Of a stretch of 64,000 nucleotides of DNA, positions 7,522-16,395 are shown in pieces. This stretch comes from Chthonomonadales bacterium (GTDB lineage: Bacteria > Armatimonadota > Chthonomonadetes > Chthonomonadales > CAJBBX01). The first letter of the stretch is position 1. Each line of letters opens with the position of its first letter. The stretch lies in NCBI GenBank assembly GCA_020849275.1, contig JADLGO010000065.1:62001-126000 (forward strand). Reading direction: 5' to 3'. A model generated the notes under the pieces. It saw nothing but the letters and a program-made list of their open reading frames with translations. It made no database searches and was not told the origin of the DNA. Both the position numbers and the translations under genes were made by a program.

Positions 7522-8673
7522 TTAGCCAGCGTCGTCGCGCGGAACGTATTCGCGCACGGAGAAGGAGAGGAGCGATGCCGCCAGGCCGAGCACGATGATG
7601 GATGCGAGCACTGCCCACGCGGCCCGCGCCGACACGACCTCGGGAGTGAGGAGGCTCAGGATCTGCGTGATGTCGACGGAGGCGGTCTCGGGCTTCGGGT
7701 GTGGGGCCAGCACACGCAGGTAGGTCATGATCGATAGGAGCTGGAACTTACCGCGCATCAGGGGGACCCACGATTCCCAGCCGAAGGCGAACAGCAGGCC
7801 GCCGATGAGCGAACGGCTGAAGAGCGTGGCGAGCAGCAGGAACACGGAGCCGTACGCCAGCGCTCCGACCGGCAGGACAAGGATGTCACGCGGCAGTCGA
7901 GAGAGGGCCCCGCGGCTCTGCACGATCTCCTCGGGGTAGGCTGCCTCAAGCAGGAGCCGGTTCAACCGCGCGGCGGCGGGCCCGGTGGGGCGGCGCGCCG
8001 CGAGGGCGCGCACCTCCGGGTCCAGCGTGACCATGCTGAACCGCTCCTCCTTGTAGAGCGGCGCGCCCGAGCGTACCAGGCGGTCCAGCCCCCGCCAGAT
8101 GGCGGCGCGCAGCTCCCGGGAGGGTGGCGTCTCGCCATCGTAGGCGTCAAGGAGGTCGTTGGCCTCCGGCGGTAGCTCGTTGCGGACGTACTCGGAGACG
8201 GGATCGGAGGCGTCGCGGAGCCGGGTCGCGAGCGATCCGTAGTCGCGCACGGTCGCTGCGCGCACGCGGCCGGGCGTGGTCTCGGAGCGTGGGCTGTAGG
8301 TCGCGGCGGCCAGCAGCAGCAGCGCGAGCCAGCCGGTCGCCACGATCAGCAGCGTGGCGGCGGCGAAGCGGGCGAGCAGGATGCGCCAGCGCGGCACTGG
8401 CCGCGTGAGCAGGTAGACGATGGTCTTCTGTTCCATCTCCTGGCCGATGGCGCCGGTGCTGAAGACGACGGAGAGGATGACGAGCAGGAAGCCGAATACC
8501 AGGAGCGAAGCCAGCGCGTTGTAGGCGATCGCGCCGTCGAAGCGGCCGCGCGCCGCCAGCCGGAGGGCGAGCGCCACCGCTGCCGGGAGGGCCACAAGCC
8601 CCGCCGTGATGGCGAGCCGCCGGGCGCGCATCAGGTCGCGCAGGGCGGAGCCAAACAGGTACAGGTCGGTCAT
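7522..8673 (-). CDS. ABC-2 type transporter permease
   Basis: 383-residue membrane protein with about six hydrophobic segments: two near the N-terminus (about 20-40 and 55-75), 'LLIVATGWLALLLLA' near 115, and a C-terminal cluster. Between them is a soluble loop of about 130 residues. 'GQEMEQKTIVYLLTRPVPRWRILLARF' style sequence at about 78-103 is typical of ABC-2 permeases, where a helix contacts the ATPase. It is the last gene of a four-gene operon; its ATG overlaps the stop of the preceding ATPase gene by four bases (ATGA). It should partner that ATPase in export of an unknown substrate. Confidence 0.85.
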   Translation of the reverse strand: MTDLYLFGSALRDLMRARRLAITAGLVALPAAVALALRLAARGRFDGAIAYNALASLLVFGFLLVILSVVFSTGAIGQEMEQKTIVYLLTRPVPRWRILLARFAAATLLIVATGWLALLLLAAATYSPRSETTPGRVRAATVRDYGSLATRLRDASDPVSEYVRNELPPEANDLLDAYDGETPPSRELRAAIWRGLDRLVRSGAPLYKEERFSMVTLDPEVRALAARRPTGPAAARLNRLLLEAAYPEEIVQSRGALSRLPRDILVLPVGALAYGSVFLLLATLFSRSLIGGLLFAFGWESWVPLMRGKFQLLSIMTYLRVLAPHPKPETASVDITQILSLLTPEVVSARAAWAVLASIIVLGLAASLLSFSVREYVPRDDAG

Positions 8674-9617
8674 GGCGCGGCCGCCCGGGCGCCGGAGCCG
8701 TCCGCCACCAGGTAGCGGAAGACGGCCTCCAGGTTGTTGTCGGGCGAGCGAAAGTCCGTGATCACGAACCCGTCCTCGAGGACGAGCGACGGGAACCGGT
8801 CGTAGAAGAGCTCCGGAGCCCGGGTCTCGATCTCAACCATGGTGGCGTGCGGGCTGTCGAGCCGGGCGCTGAGCACGAAGGGCAACTCGAGCAGGCGTCT
8901 GGCCATGTCGCGCGCGCGGTCGGTCGAGATCTGGATGTGGTGCGGGTGCGCGTCGATCAGCGATCGGATGTGCGCGACGTCGCCTTGCGCGCGCAGACGG
9001 CCGCGGTGCATCAGCAGGATGGTGTGGGTGAGTTGCTCCACCTCGTAGAGGATGTGGCTCGAGACGAGCACGCACCGCCCCTCGGCGGCCAGCCGCTGAA
9101 AGAGCGCGGCCATCTCGCGGCGGCCCAGCGGGTCCAGGCCGTTGAGTGGCTCGTCGAGCACGAGCACCTCGGGGTCGTGCACGATCGCCTGGGCGAACTT
9201 AACGCGCTGGCGCATTCCCTTCGAGTAGCCGCCGATCCGGCGGTCGGCGTGCGGGGCCATGCCGACCATCTCCAGCACGTCCGCCACGCGGGAGTCGCGC
9301 CTCGCGGACGGGATGCCCGCGAGCGCGGCGAGCAGGGTCACGAAGCCGCGCCCCGTCATCTCCTCGTAGGCGTTCTCAATCTCCGGGCCGTAGCCCAGGC
9401 GCCCAAACACGCGGGTGTTCGCGAAAGGGTTGGCCCCCAGCACCGTGACCCGGCCCGTGGTGGGCCGAAGCTGGCCGGTGACGAGCTTAATGAGCGTGGA
9501 CTTCCCCGCGCCGTTGGGCCCCAGCAGGGCGGTAATACCCGGCCCGATGGCGCAGGTCACGTCGTTGATGCCTATCACCTGCCCGTACCATCGCGATGCC
9601 CTCTGCAGCGAGATCAT
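8670..9617 (-). CDS. ABC transporter ATP-binding protein (second ATPase of the operon)
   Basis: 315 residues. Walker A 'GPNGAGKST' (about 34-42), signature 'YSKGMRQRV' and Walker B 'VLVLDEPLNGLDP' identify an ABC ATPase of the NatA/CcmA-like export class. The C-terminal 90 residues form the short tail usual in this class. The ATG at 9617 overlaps the previous stop (ATGA), and its own stop overlaps the next start in the same way, indicating translational coupling. It probably energises the permease encoded at 7522-8673. Confidence 0.92.
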   Translation of the reverse strand: MISLQRASRWYGQVIGINDVTCAIGPGITALLGPNGAGKSTLIKLVTGQLRPTTGRVTVLGANPFANTRVFGRLGYGPEIENAYEEMTGRGFVTLLAALAGIPSARRDSRVADVLEMVGMAPHADRRIGGYSKGMRQRVKFAQAIVHDPEVLVLDEPLNGLDPLGRREMAALFQRLAAEGRCVLVSSHILYEVEQLTHTILLMHRGRLRAQGDVAHIRSLIDAHPHHIQISTDRARDMARRLLELPFVLSARLDSPHATMVEIETRAPELFYDRFPSLVLEDGFVITDFRSPDNNLEAVFRYLVADGSGARAAAP

Positions 9618-10621
9618 CCGCGCACCACCTCTACGGCCCGCACGCGTACCCGCGCCGCCACGAACCCACCGACCACGATGAGCGCGACGGCGGCCGCCAT
9701 GACCCACACGTTCGGGGGTACCATCTCGACGATCTCCGGCATGCCGCGACGGCGCTGGAACATCGGGATCCGGAGGGTCACCGCGAACACGTTCCAGGCG
9801 AGCCCGTTGATCACCCCACTGATCGAGGCGTGCTGCACCAGTACGCCCCGGGTCATGGCCGCCCCGCTCCGGATCTCCCCGAAGAAGAGCACGAGCCAGA
9901 GTATGCCCGAGATGATGCTTGTGGCGAAGTAGGCGCCCGCGCTGATCGCTCCGGCAATGAGCCCGGAGCGGCACCACGCCGAGACGCCGACGATCAGGCT
10001 GGTGTAGGCCGCCGCGGCGATGGCGCAGGCGCCCAGGATGCGCAGGATCAGCCACGGCTCCTGCCGCAGGAACCCCTCGCTCATGTAGCTGAGCAAGCAG
10101 AACAGGTAGAGCACGAGCGCCGGTGCGAACGCGGCGGCCAGGATGATCAGGAAGACTCCGGCACACTTGCCGAGCACGTAGTCGCCCTTCGTGATCGGCC
10201 GGGCGAGGTAGACCTGCAGCGCGTTCGTGCGGTTGTCGTTGGCGATGGTCGCGGCGCCGGCGGCGAGGCCGATCAGCATGAGCCAGAAGAGATGCTGGTC
10301 GAACGCCTGGTAGAAGATGCCGGCGTACTGGTGGTCCGCCGCCGCGCCGAGGACCTGCTGGCGTGGCCCCTCCGGCATCTGGCTCTGCACATAGAGCATG
10401 ATGCCAAAGAACAGGTACGGCCACGTGGAGATAATGGCGAGCAGCCAGAACCACCAGCGGCGCGTCGCCAGGCGAATCGTGGCGAGCGACACGATCCACC
10501 AGCGGACGGCGCGCGAGTGCAGCGGGCCGTCGTAGTTGCGGTAGGTGACGTCCAGGATGGGCGGCGCGGCATCGGACGTTCCGGCCGCCGGAGCGCCGGT
10601 CTGGCTCGCTGGCTGCGTCAT
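9614..10621 (-). CDS. ABC-2 type transporter permease
   Basis: 335 residues. A cytoplasmic N-terminus of about 45 residues rich in Ala/Pro precedes six hydrophobic segments: 'WWFWLLAIISTWPYLFFGIM', 'LFWLMLIGLAAGAATIA', 'VFLIILAAAFAPALVLYLF', 'ILGACAIAAAAYTSLIVGV', a segment near 220-240 and 'VWVMAAAVALIVVGGFVAA'. 'ANDNRTNALQVYLARPITKG' is the ABC-2 coupling region. Four-base overlaps join it to the ATPase genes on both sides. It probably pairs with the ATPase at 10618-11532. Confidence 0.85.
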   Translation of the reverse strand: MTQPASQTGAPAAGTSDAAPPILDVTYRNYDGPLHSRAVRWWIVSLATIRLATRRWWFWLLAIISTWPYLFFGIMLYVQSQMPEGPRQQVLGAAADHQYAGIFYQAFDQHLFWLMLIGLAAGAATIANDNRTNALQVYLARPITKGDYVLGKCAGVFLIILAAAFAPALVLYLFCLLSYMSEGFLRQEPWLILRILGACAIAAAAYTSLIVGVSAWCRSGLIAGAISAGAYFATSIISGILWLVLFFGEIRSGAAMTRGVLVQHASISGVINGLAWNVFAVTLRIPMFQRRRGMPEIVEMVPPNVWVMAAAVALIVVGGFVAARVRVRAVEVVRG

Positions 10622-11532
10622 GCCACGACCTCCACGAACACCTCCTCCAGCGAGCGCAGCGCCGGTCGCAGCCCGCGCACTTGTGCGCCGGAATCGCGCG
10701 CCACCTCGAAGATGAGGCGGGCCGGGTCGGCGGCATCCTCGGCGATCTGCACGCGGCAGTGGGCCCCTACCTGGCTGAGCACGCGGCAGCCTGCTGCCTC
10801 CAGCGAGCGCACGAAGGTATCCGACGCGATCTGCAGGTCGATGTCCACCTGCACGCCGGCCGTCTGGCGCAGCTCCGCCACGGAGCCCTGCGCGGCGATG
10901 CGCCCCGAGCGCATCACGACGACCGTGTCCGAAGTGCGCTCGATGTCCGGCAGGAGGTGCGAGGAGACGAGCACGTTGATGCCCTTGGCGTGCGATATGT
11001 CGCGCACAAGCCGGAGCATGTCGTCGCGGCCCTCGGGATCCAGCCCGTTCGTTGGCTCGTCGAGGAAGAGAAGCTTCGGGCCGTGGACGAGCGCCTGGGC
11101 GAGCTTAATGCGCTGCTTCATGCCGGTGGAGTAGGTCTCCACGTTGCGGTAGCGTGCCTCGCCGAGGCCGACGTACTCGAGGACCTCGTGGGCGCGCCGG
11201 AGCGCGTGGTTGCCCGGCATGCCGGAGAGCTCGCCCGCGTAGGCCACGAAGCTGACGGCGTTCATGCCGGGGATGTGGCAGTCAACCTCGGGCATCAGGC
11301 CCACGTGCTTGCGTATCGCCAGCCCATGGGCGCCTACATCGAGGCCGAGGACGCTCCCACGTCCGGCGCTCGGGGGGAGGAAGCCGAGAAGTGTCTTGAG
11401 GAGGGTCGTTTTGCCCGCGCCGTTCGGGCCGAGGAGGCCCACACAGCCCTCCGGCACTTCGAGCGTGAGGTCCGAGATGGCGGCCTTGGCGCCGTAGCGG
11501 ACGGTCAGATGGGTCATCGAGGCGACGGGCAT
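10618..11532 (-). CDS. ABC transporter ATP-binding protein (first gene of the operon)
   Basis: 304 residues with Walker A 'GPNGAGKTT', signature 'YSTGMKQR' and Walker B 'LLFLDEPTNGLDPEG'. The ATG at 11532 is preceded by AAGGAGAG at about 10-bases spacing. It leads a four-gene operon arranged ATPase-permease-ATPase-permease, each junction a four-base ATGA overlap. Such pairs export lipids, antibiotics or polysaccharides in other bacteria; no neighbour here reveals the cargo. I saw no convincing promoter in the 159 bases upstream. Confidence 0.92.
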   Translation of the reverse strand: MPVASMTHLTVRYGAKAAISDLTLEVPEGCVGLLGPNGAGKTTLLKTLLGFLPPSAGRGSVLGLDVGAHGLAIRKHVGLMPEVDCHIPGMNAVSFVAYAGELSGMPGNHALRRAHEVLEYVGLGEARYRNVETYSTGMKQRIKLAQALVHGPKLLFLDEPTNGLDPEGRDDMLRLVRDISHAKGINVLVSSHLLPDIERTSDTVVVMRSGRIAAQGSVAELRQTAGVQVDIDLQIASDTFVRSLEAAGCRVLSQVGAHCRVQIAEDAADPARLIFEVARDSGAQVRGLRPALRSLEEVFVEVVA

Positions 11533-11691
11533 CGGCGGTCGCTCTCCTTGCGGTGGCCGGCGGCTGTCCGTCAGGGTCGGCGCGGGCCGGGCGCTCCAGG
11601 AACACTACTCACCGCGACCATGCACGGTTTCGCGGCCTGGACGCCATTCGACCCCGATCCGTTCGCGCGCCAAGGCCCGGAGTGGGCGGCC

Positions 11692-13473
11692 TCAGCGCAC
11701 GAGTTGCTCAATGAGCGGCGCATAGAGGCGAGCGACCTCGCGGCGGCGCACCTTCAGCGTTGGGGTGAGCTCGCCGCCATCGATGGTGAACGCGTGGTCG
11801 ACGAGCGCGAACCGCCTGACCCGCTCGAAGTCCGCTAGCCCTTCGGAGCACCGGTCGATCTCGGCCTTAATCAGCCTCTTCACGTCCGGGTGCGCGGCCA
11901 GCGCCTCCGCGCTGGCAGCTTCCACGCCGAGCTCCGCGGCCCAGTGGCGGAGCCGATCGAAGGCCGGGACCACGATCGCCACCATCACGCTCTGACGATC
12001 CCCGATCAGGACGGCCTCCTGGATGTAGGGGCTGCGTTTCAGCCGCGCTTCAATGGGCTGGGGCGCCACGTTCTTGCCGTTAGCGAGGACGATGATGTCC
12101 TTCTTGCGGTCGGTGATTCGCAGGAAGCCGCCCGGGCCGATCTCGCCGATGTCGCCGGTGTTGAACCACCCCTCGCCGTCGATGGCCTCGGCGGTCGCCT
12201 CCGGCTTGCCGAAGTAGCCGCGCATCAGGCTCGGACCGCGCGCGTGAATCTCCCCGTCGTCGGCGATGCGTGCCTCGAGGCCGGGCAGCGGCTCCCCCAC
12301 GGTGCCGAGCCGGCTGCGGCCCGGTCGGTTGAGCGCGATGACCGGGCACTCGGTCAGCCCATAGCCTTCGAGGATCGTGACGCCGATGCTCTCGAAGAAC
12401 AACGCGGTCTCGGAGCCCAGCGGCGCGCCGCCTGACACCAGGAACCGAACGCGCCCTCCGGTGGCCTTCCGCCGGACCTGCTCCAACACGATCTGGTCCG
12501 CCGCGCGCCGCTGCAGCGCAAGCGCCGGCCCGATCGTCGCGCCACGGCTCCGGCGCTCGGCGTACTCTCGGCCCACGCGCATCGCCCAGCCGAAGACACG
12601 GCGGCGGCGCGCCGGCAGCCTCGCCGCGTGCTCCATCACCTTCTCCTGAACGTTCTCGTAGAGCCGCGGCACGCACAGGAACACCGTCGGGCGCACGTCG
12701 GCGATCTCGCCGGCCACGGCGAACGGCCCCTCGGAGTAGACGATGAGCGCGCCGACCGAGAGCGGGAGATAGTGGCCCCCCACGCGCTCAACGATGTGGC
12801 AGAGTGGAAGGAAAGAGAGGAACACGTCGGTCTCATCGAGGCGAACGAACTCCCGCGCCGCCGTGCCGGTGTGCAAGAGGGCGCGGTGGCTGAGCATGGC
12901 GCCCTTCGGGTCGCCCGTGGTGCCCGAGGTGTAGATGAGCGTGGCGACCTCGTCGGGCGCGATCTCCTCGGCCTGCCGGTCGAGCTTGTCGTCCATGGGG
13001 CCCTCGGGGCCGCCCCGCGCGAGGACCTCATCGAAGCGGAGCACGTCCTCTGCAGCGGGGCCGCGCATTACGACGACGTGCTCCAGCGTTCGCACGCGGG
13101 GCCGAAGCTCCTGGGCCTTGACGAGCTGCCGCGCGTCCTCCACGATGAGCACGCGCGAGGCGGAGTCACGAACCAGGTATTCCACCTGCTCGACGGGCAG
13201 CGTGTGGTAGATGGGAACGGTGACGACGCCGAGGCTCTGAGCGGTCAGGTCGGCGATGGCCCATTCGACGCGATTGTAGGACAGCAGGGCGATGCGATCA
13301 CCGCGGCGCACGCCAAGCGAGGCCAGTCCCCGCCGGAAGGAGCGCACGCGCCGCCAGACGTCGCCATAGGTCAGGTAGCGGTACGCGCCGTCCTCTTTGT
13401 ACCCGAGCGCGCGCCGGCTCTCGAAGCGCCGCGCGCTCTCGCGGAGCATCTGGTAGATCGTCTGCTCGGCCAT
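11692..13473 (-). CDS. Long-chain acyl-CoA synthetase (AMP-forming)
   Basis: 593 residues, normal for the FadD/FAA1-like branch. Activates fatty acids to acyl-CoA through an acyl-adenylate. The AMP-binding P-loop-like motif 'YTSGTTGDPKG' (about 185-195), 'LEGYGLTE' (A5-type motif), 'GWFNTGDIG' and 'ITDRKKDIIVLANGKNVAP' (hinge and nucleotide-binding) are all intact. The start at 13473 has AAGGAGGG just upstream; the open frame further upstream contains the promoter and is not coding. It appears to be a single-gene unit. Confidence 0.93.
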   Translation of the reverse strand: MAEQTIYQMLRESARRFESRRALGYKEDGAYRYLTYGDVWRRVRSFRRGLASLGVRRGDRIALLSYNRVEWAIADLTAQSLGVVTVPIYHTLPVEQVEYLVRDSASRVLIVEDARQLVKAQELRPRVRTLEHVVVMRGPAAEDVLRFDEVLARGGPEGPMDDKLDRQAEEIAPDEVATLIYTSGTTGDPKGAMLSHRALLHTGTAAREFVRLDETDVFLSFLPLCHIVERVGGHYLPLSVGALIVYSEGPFAVAGEIADVRPTVFLCVPRLYENVQEKVMEHAARLPARRRRVFGWAMRVGREYAERRSRGATIGPALALQRRAADQIVLEQVRRKATGGRVRFLVSGGAPLGSETALFFESIGVTILEGYGLTECPVIALNRPGRSRLGTVGEPLPGLEARIADDGEIHARGPSLMRGYFGKPEATAEAIDGEGWFNTGDIGEIGPGGFLRITDRKKDIIVLANGKNVAPQPIEARLKRSPYIQEAVLIGDRQSVMVAIVVPAFDRLRHWAAELGVEAASAEALAAHPDVKRLIKAEIDRCSEGLADFERVRRFALVDHAFTIDGGELTPTLKVRRREVARLYAPLIEQLVR

Positions 13474-13533
13474 CGTGGGGCCCTCCTTCGGCGACCTGGC
13501 CGCTCGGGGCGTCGGTTCGCCCGCGTCGACATC

Positions 13534-13562
13534 ATTGTACGCCGGGTCGTGCGCGCACGCAA
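13534..13562 (-). promoter_or_regulatory. Acyl-CoA synthetase promoter
   Basis: Minus-strand -35 TTGCGT (13557-13562), 17-base spacer, -10 TACAAT (13534-13539); predicted leader about 54 bases. This sits in the 328-base gap 13474-13801, in which I see nothing else. Confidence 0.7.
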
Positions 13563-13801
13563 CGTGCCAGAAGGCCCATTCCGTGCGCGCGAGGGTCCCA
13601 AACCGTGTGTGACCGTCCTGATAGGCGCCTGAGCGGGAGCAACGGGGGATGAGAGCGCCCACCGGGCGCGTCCGGCCGTTCGCGCGGGCAATGGGGCTCG
13701 CGAGCATCACGGCGCGGGCGATGGTTGGCGTGTCCAGCGCGCGCGGCGCGGCGAGCGCCGCGTCGACGGCATCCTGCGCCCGTCGCCGCGCCGACAACCC
13801 G

Positions 13802-14158
13802 CTAGGCCGGCGCGGCGCGCTCGATGAGCTGCAGAACGTTGCCCTCTGTGTCGCGGAAGGCGGCCGAGATCGCTCCGCCGACCGGCGTCGGCGGGACCAG
13901 GAAGGCCACGCCGCGAGCGGTCAACTCGCGGAAGGCGCCCTCGGCGTCGCCCACGCTCAGCGTCACGGACACGGCGTTCAGCTTGAGGTTGTCCTCCGGC
14001 AGCGGCTTGGGTGACTGCACGAGCCCCACGCCCTCCTCGAACAGGGCCCAGTCCTCCTCCTCCTCTCGCACAGAGAAGCCCAGCACATCGCGGTAGAAGC
14101 CGAGGGCGCGATCCAGGTCGCGCACCAGGACGGTGGTCGTGACGCCCAGAATCCGCAA
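13802..14158 (-). CDS. VOC (glyoxalase/bleomycin-resistance fold) family protein
   Basis: 118 residues forming one complete VOC module: 'TTVLVRDLDRALGFYRDVLG' in the first beta-alpha-beta unit and 'AAFRDTEGNVLQLIE' at the end. The closing Glu and the 'DTEGN' turn are the usual metal-site end of the fold; members include glyoxalase I, dioxygenases and resistance proteins, so the reaction cannot be assigned. The start is probably TTG at 14158, one base after the stop of the upstream membrane protein gene, so the pair is cotranscribed. Confidence 0.85.
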   Translation of the reverse strand: MRILGVTTTVLVRDLDRALGFYRDVLGFSVREEEEDWALFEEGVGLVQSPKPLPEDNLKLNAVSVTLSVGDAEGAFRELTARGVAFLVPPTPVGGAISAAFRDTEGNVLQLIERAAPA

Positions 14159-14159
14159 G

Positions 14160-14639
14160 CTAGTCGCGCCTCGCGACCTGCGCGGCGGCGGGCTTCAGGC
14201 CCGCCCCGGAGAGCCGCGAGAGGTTGAGTTGCGTCGAGATGCCCAGCACTGCAATCGCCAGCACCACGAGCACCGCCAGCCAGGGCAATGGGCCGCGGCC
14301 GGGGCGGGATCCCTGGCGGCCAGGGTGGCCCGCGAAGCCGGAGATGACGACCATCAGGAGCACCAGCACTATCTTCACCCCGACGAGCATGTGGTAGCCG
14401 GCGTTCACCTTCGCCATCAGCAGGTAGTAGTTGATGCCGCCAGTCGCCAGGACGAGGACCCACAGGATGCCGAGCGTGATGCCGAACCGACGCCAGACGC
14501 GGCGGCGGGCCGCGGGGTCTTCACCCTCGGCGGCGCCGATGCCCGGGGCGAGGACGATAGCCGCGAAGAAGATGCCACCCACCACGCCGCAGATGGAGAA
14601 CAGGTGAACCCACTTGTTGAAGAACATGAGGGTCTGCAT
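14160..14639 (-). CDS. Small four-helix membrane protein (unknown; CopD/DUF2269-like appearance)
   Basis: 159 residues with hydrophobic segments at about 10-30, 52-70, 84-100 and 120-138. His11 in 'FFNKWVHLFS' and His81 in 'AGYHMLVGVK' lie in or next to membrane segments, as in cytochrome-b-like or copper-export-like membrane families; that resemblance is only an impression. It has a strong promoter of its own and is followed by the VOC gene after one base. Confidence 0.7.
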   Translation of the reverse strand: MQTLMFFNKWVHLFSICGVVGGIFFAAIVLAPGIGAAEGEDPAARRRVWRRFGITLGILWVLVLATGGINYYLLMAKVNAGYHMLVGVKIVLVLLMVVISGFAGHPGRQGSRPGRGPLPWLAVLVVLAIAVLGISTQLNLSRLSGAGLKPAAAQVARRD

Positions 14640-14659
14640 GTTGCCCGCCTTTCGCGCCG

Positions 14660-14688
14660 ATTGTACTCCGCGGCGCGGGACGTGTCAA
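14660..14688 (-). promoter_or_regulatory. Near-consensus sigma-70 type promoter
   Basis: Minus-strand -35 TTGACA (14683-14688), 17-base spacer, -10 TACAAT (14660-14665). It drives the membrane protein and VOC genes, with a leader of about 14 bases. Confidence 0.85.
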
Positions 14689-14747
14689 CGCCGGGCCCGC
14701 CACGAGGTGTCCCGCCACGAGGGGGTCGCCGCCGCGCACGGCAAGGC

Positions 14748-14753
14748 TATAAT
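14748..14753 (+). promoter_or_regulatory. -10 box TATAAT, leaderless position for the cca gene
   Basis: A perfect TATAAT ends six bases before the ATG at 14760, so transcription should begin at or next to the start codon. The expected -35 position (14725-14730) is weak. Confidence 0.6.
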
Positions 14754-14759
14754 GGGAGT

Positions 14760-16145
14760 ATGTGGGAGGCCCTGGAGCGGATACGCGCGGCGACAGCGCA
14801 CACGCCCTATGAAGGTCGCGTCTACCTGGTCGGCGGGGTGCTGCGCGATCGGGTCCTCGGCTTGCCGCCGGCGCAGGACGTGGATCTCGTAGTGGAGGAG
14901 GACGCCGTCGCGCTAGCGCACCTCCTGCGCTCCAAGGGCGTCGCCGAGCGCCGCCCCACGGTCTACCCGCGCTTCGGAACGGCCATGGTGAGCGTAGCGG
15001 GCGTGCAGGTGGAGTTCGTGACGGCGCGGGCCGAACGCTACGGCGCCGGCAGCCGCAAGCCCACCGTGCGCCGCGCCACGCTGCGCGACGACGTGCTGCG
15101 GCGCGACTTCACCATCAACACGCTGCTCGAGAACCTGCACTCCGCCGAACTGCTCGATCTGACCGGCCGTGCGCTTGCCGACCTACGGGAGGGAGTGATC
15201 CGAACGCCCCTCGCCCCGGAAGAGACCTTCCACGACGACCCGCTCCGGATGTTGCGGGCGGTGCGGTTCGCGGCGCGCCTGGGCTTTCGCGTGGAGGAGA
15301 GGGCCTGGCAGGCGATCGAGCAAATGGCCGGTCGGCTCAACCTGATGGGCCCCGCGTCGCCGGTCGTCTCGGCGGAGCGCATCCGCGACGAGGTGCTCAA
15401 GACCCTGCTCTCGCCGGACCCCGCCGGCGGCATGGAGATGCTGCGCCGGTCGGGCCTGCTGCGTCAGTTCTGGCCAGAGCTGCAGGCGATGGTCGGCGTC
15501 GCGCAGAACGCCTGGCACTCGCATGACGTCTGGGACCACACGATGCTGGCGCTGCGCTCCCTGGCGCTCGACGCCGGGCAGACGGTGCGGCTCGCCGTGC
15601 TGCTCCACGATGTCGGCAAGCCGGCGACGCGGAGCGAGGATCCCCGTGGCGTTCACTTCTATGAGCACCAGTTCGTGGGGGCCGACATGGCGCGGGTGCT
15701 GCTTCAGCGGCTCCGGCTTCCGAACGACGAGGTCCGCGAGGTCACCACGCTCGTGGCGCTGCACATGCGCCTGGGCGAGATGCGTTCGGAATGGTCGGAC
15801 GCGGCCGTGCGCCGGCTGATCCGCGACACCTCGGCGCACCTGGGCGCGCTCTTTCTGGTGGCCAGGGCGGACACGGCCGCGATGAGCCCGGCGGCACCGG
15901 TGACCGACCTGGATGCGGTGCGGGCGCGTATCGAGGCGGTGAACCGCGAGGCGGACGCCGCGCGCATGGCGAGCCCGCTGGACGGCAACGAGATCATGGT
16001 CGCGCTCGGAGTCGCGCCCGGGCCCGTTGTCGGCGAGGCCAAGGAGATGCTCGTCAACGAGGTGATCGAGGGCCGTTTGCGCGACGGCGACAAAGCCGGC
16101 GCGCTCGATCGGCTGAGGGCGTGGAGTGCCGCCCGCGGGGCGTGA
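14760..16145 (+). CDS. CCA-adding enzyme / poly(A) polymerase family with HD domain
   Basis: 461 residues. The N-terminal class II nucleotidyltransferase head has 'YLVGGVLRD' followed by the metal pair in 'DVDLVV', then 'RRDFTINTL' and 'DDPLRMLRAVRFAARLGF', all diagnostic of tRNA CCA-adding/poly(A) polymerase enzymes. The C-terminal part (about 255-400) contains an HD phosphohydrolase motif 'LLHDVGKP' with an upstream His in 'HSHDVWDHT'. It should repair or complete tRNA 3' ends. None of the three tRNA genes in this window encodes CCA, which fits a need for this activity. The start was chosen from the ATG beside the -10 box; the longer upstream frame runs antisense through the divergent gene and is not coding. 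Confidence 0.92.
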   Translation: MWEALERIRAATAHTPYEGRVYLVGGVLRDRVLGLPPAQDVDLVVEEDAVALAHLLRSKGVAERRPTVYPRFGTAMVSVAGVQVEFVTARAERYGAGSRKPTVRRATLRDDVLRRDFTINTLLENLHSAELLDLTGRALADLREGVIRTPLAPEETFHDDPLRMLRAVRFAARLGFRVEERAWQAIEQMAGRLNLMGPASPVVSAERIRDEVLKTLLSPDPAGGMEMLRRSGLLRQFWPELQAMVGVAQNAWHSHDVWDHTMLALRSLALDAGQTVRLAVLLHDVGKPATRSEDPRGVHFYEHQFVGADMARVLLQRLRLPNDEVREVTTLVALHMRLGEMRSEWSDAAVRRLIRDTSAHLGALFLVARADTAAMSPAAPVTDLDAVRARIEAVNREADAARMASPLDGNEIMVALGVAPGPVVGEAKEMLVNEVIEGRLRDGDKAGALDRLRAWSAARGA

Positions 16146-16395
16146 TCGAGCGCGCGCGCGCCCCGTACCGCCGCTCGAGCCGAGCGGCCATGGCCCTGTC
16201 GGGCGCGCCAGGTCGAGACCGGCGGGGACCTGTGCGAACCGACGGCAGCCGGTACCCGTCCTACCTGGCAGACTGCGTGACGCGGCCAGCACGGGCGAGG
16301 CGCTCGGCGTAGCGCACGTACCGGCCGGCGCGTCGGTTGCGCCGGGAACGCCCGGCGGGGCCGCATGGCCGCCTCGCGCCAAATGGGAGACGACG

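Noticed and set aside
13649-14014. Plus-strand 121-codon frame
   Set aside because: Antisense to the VOC gene and the gap before it; no ribosome binding site or family features.
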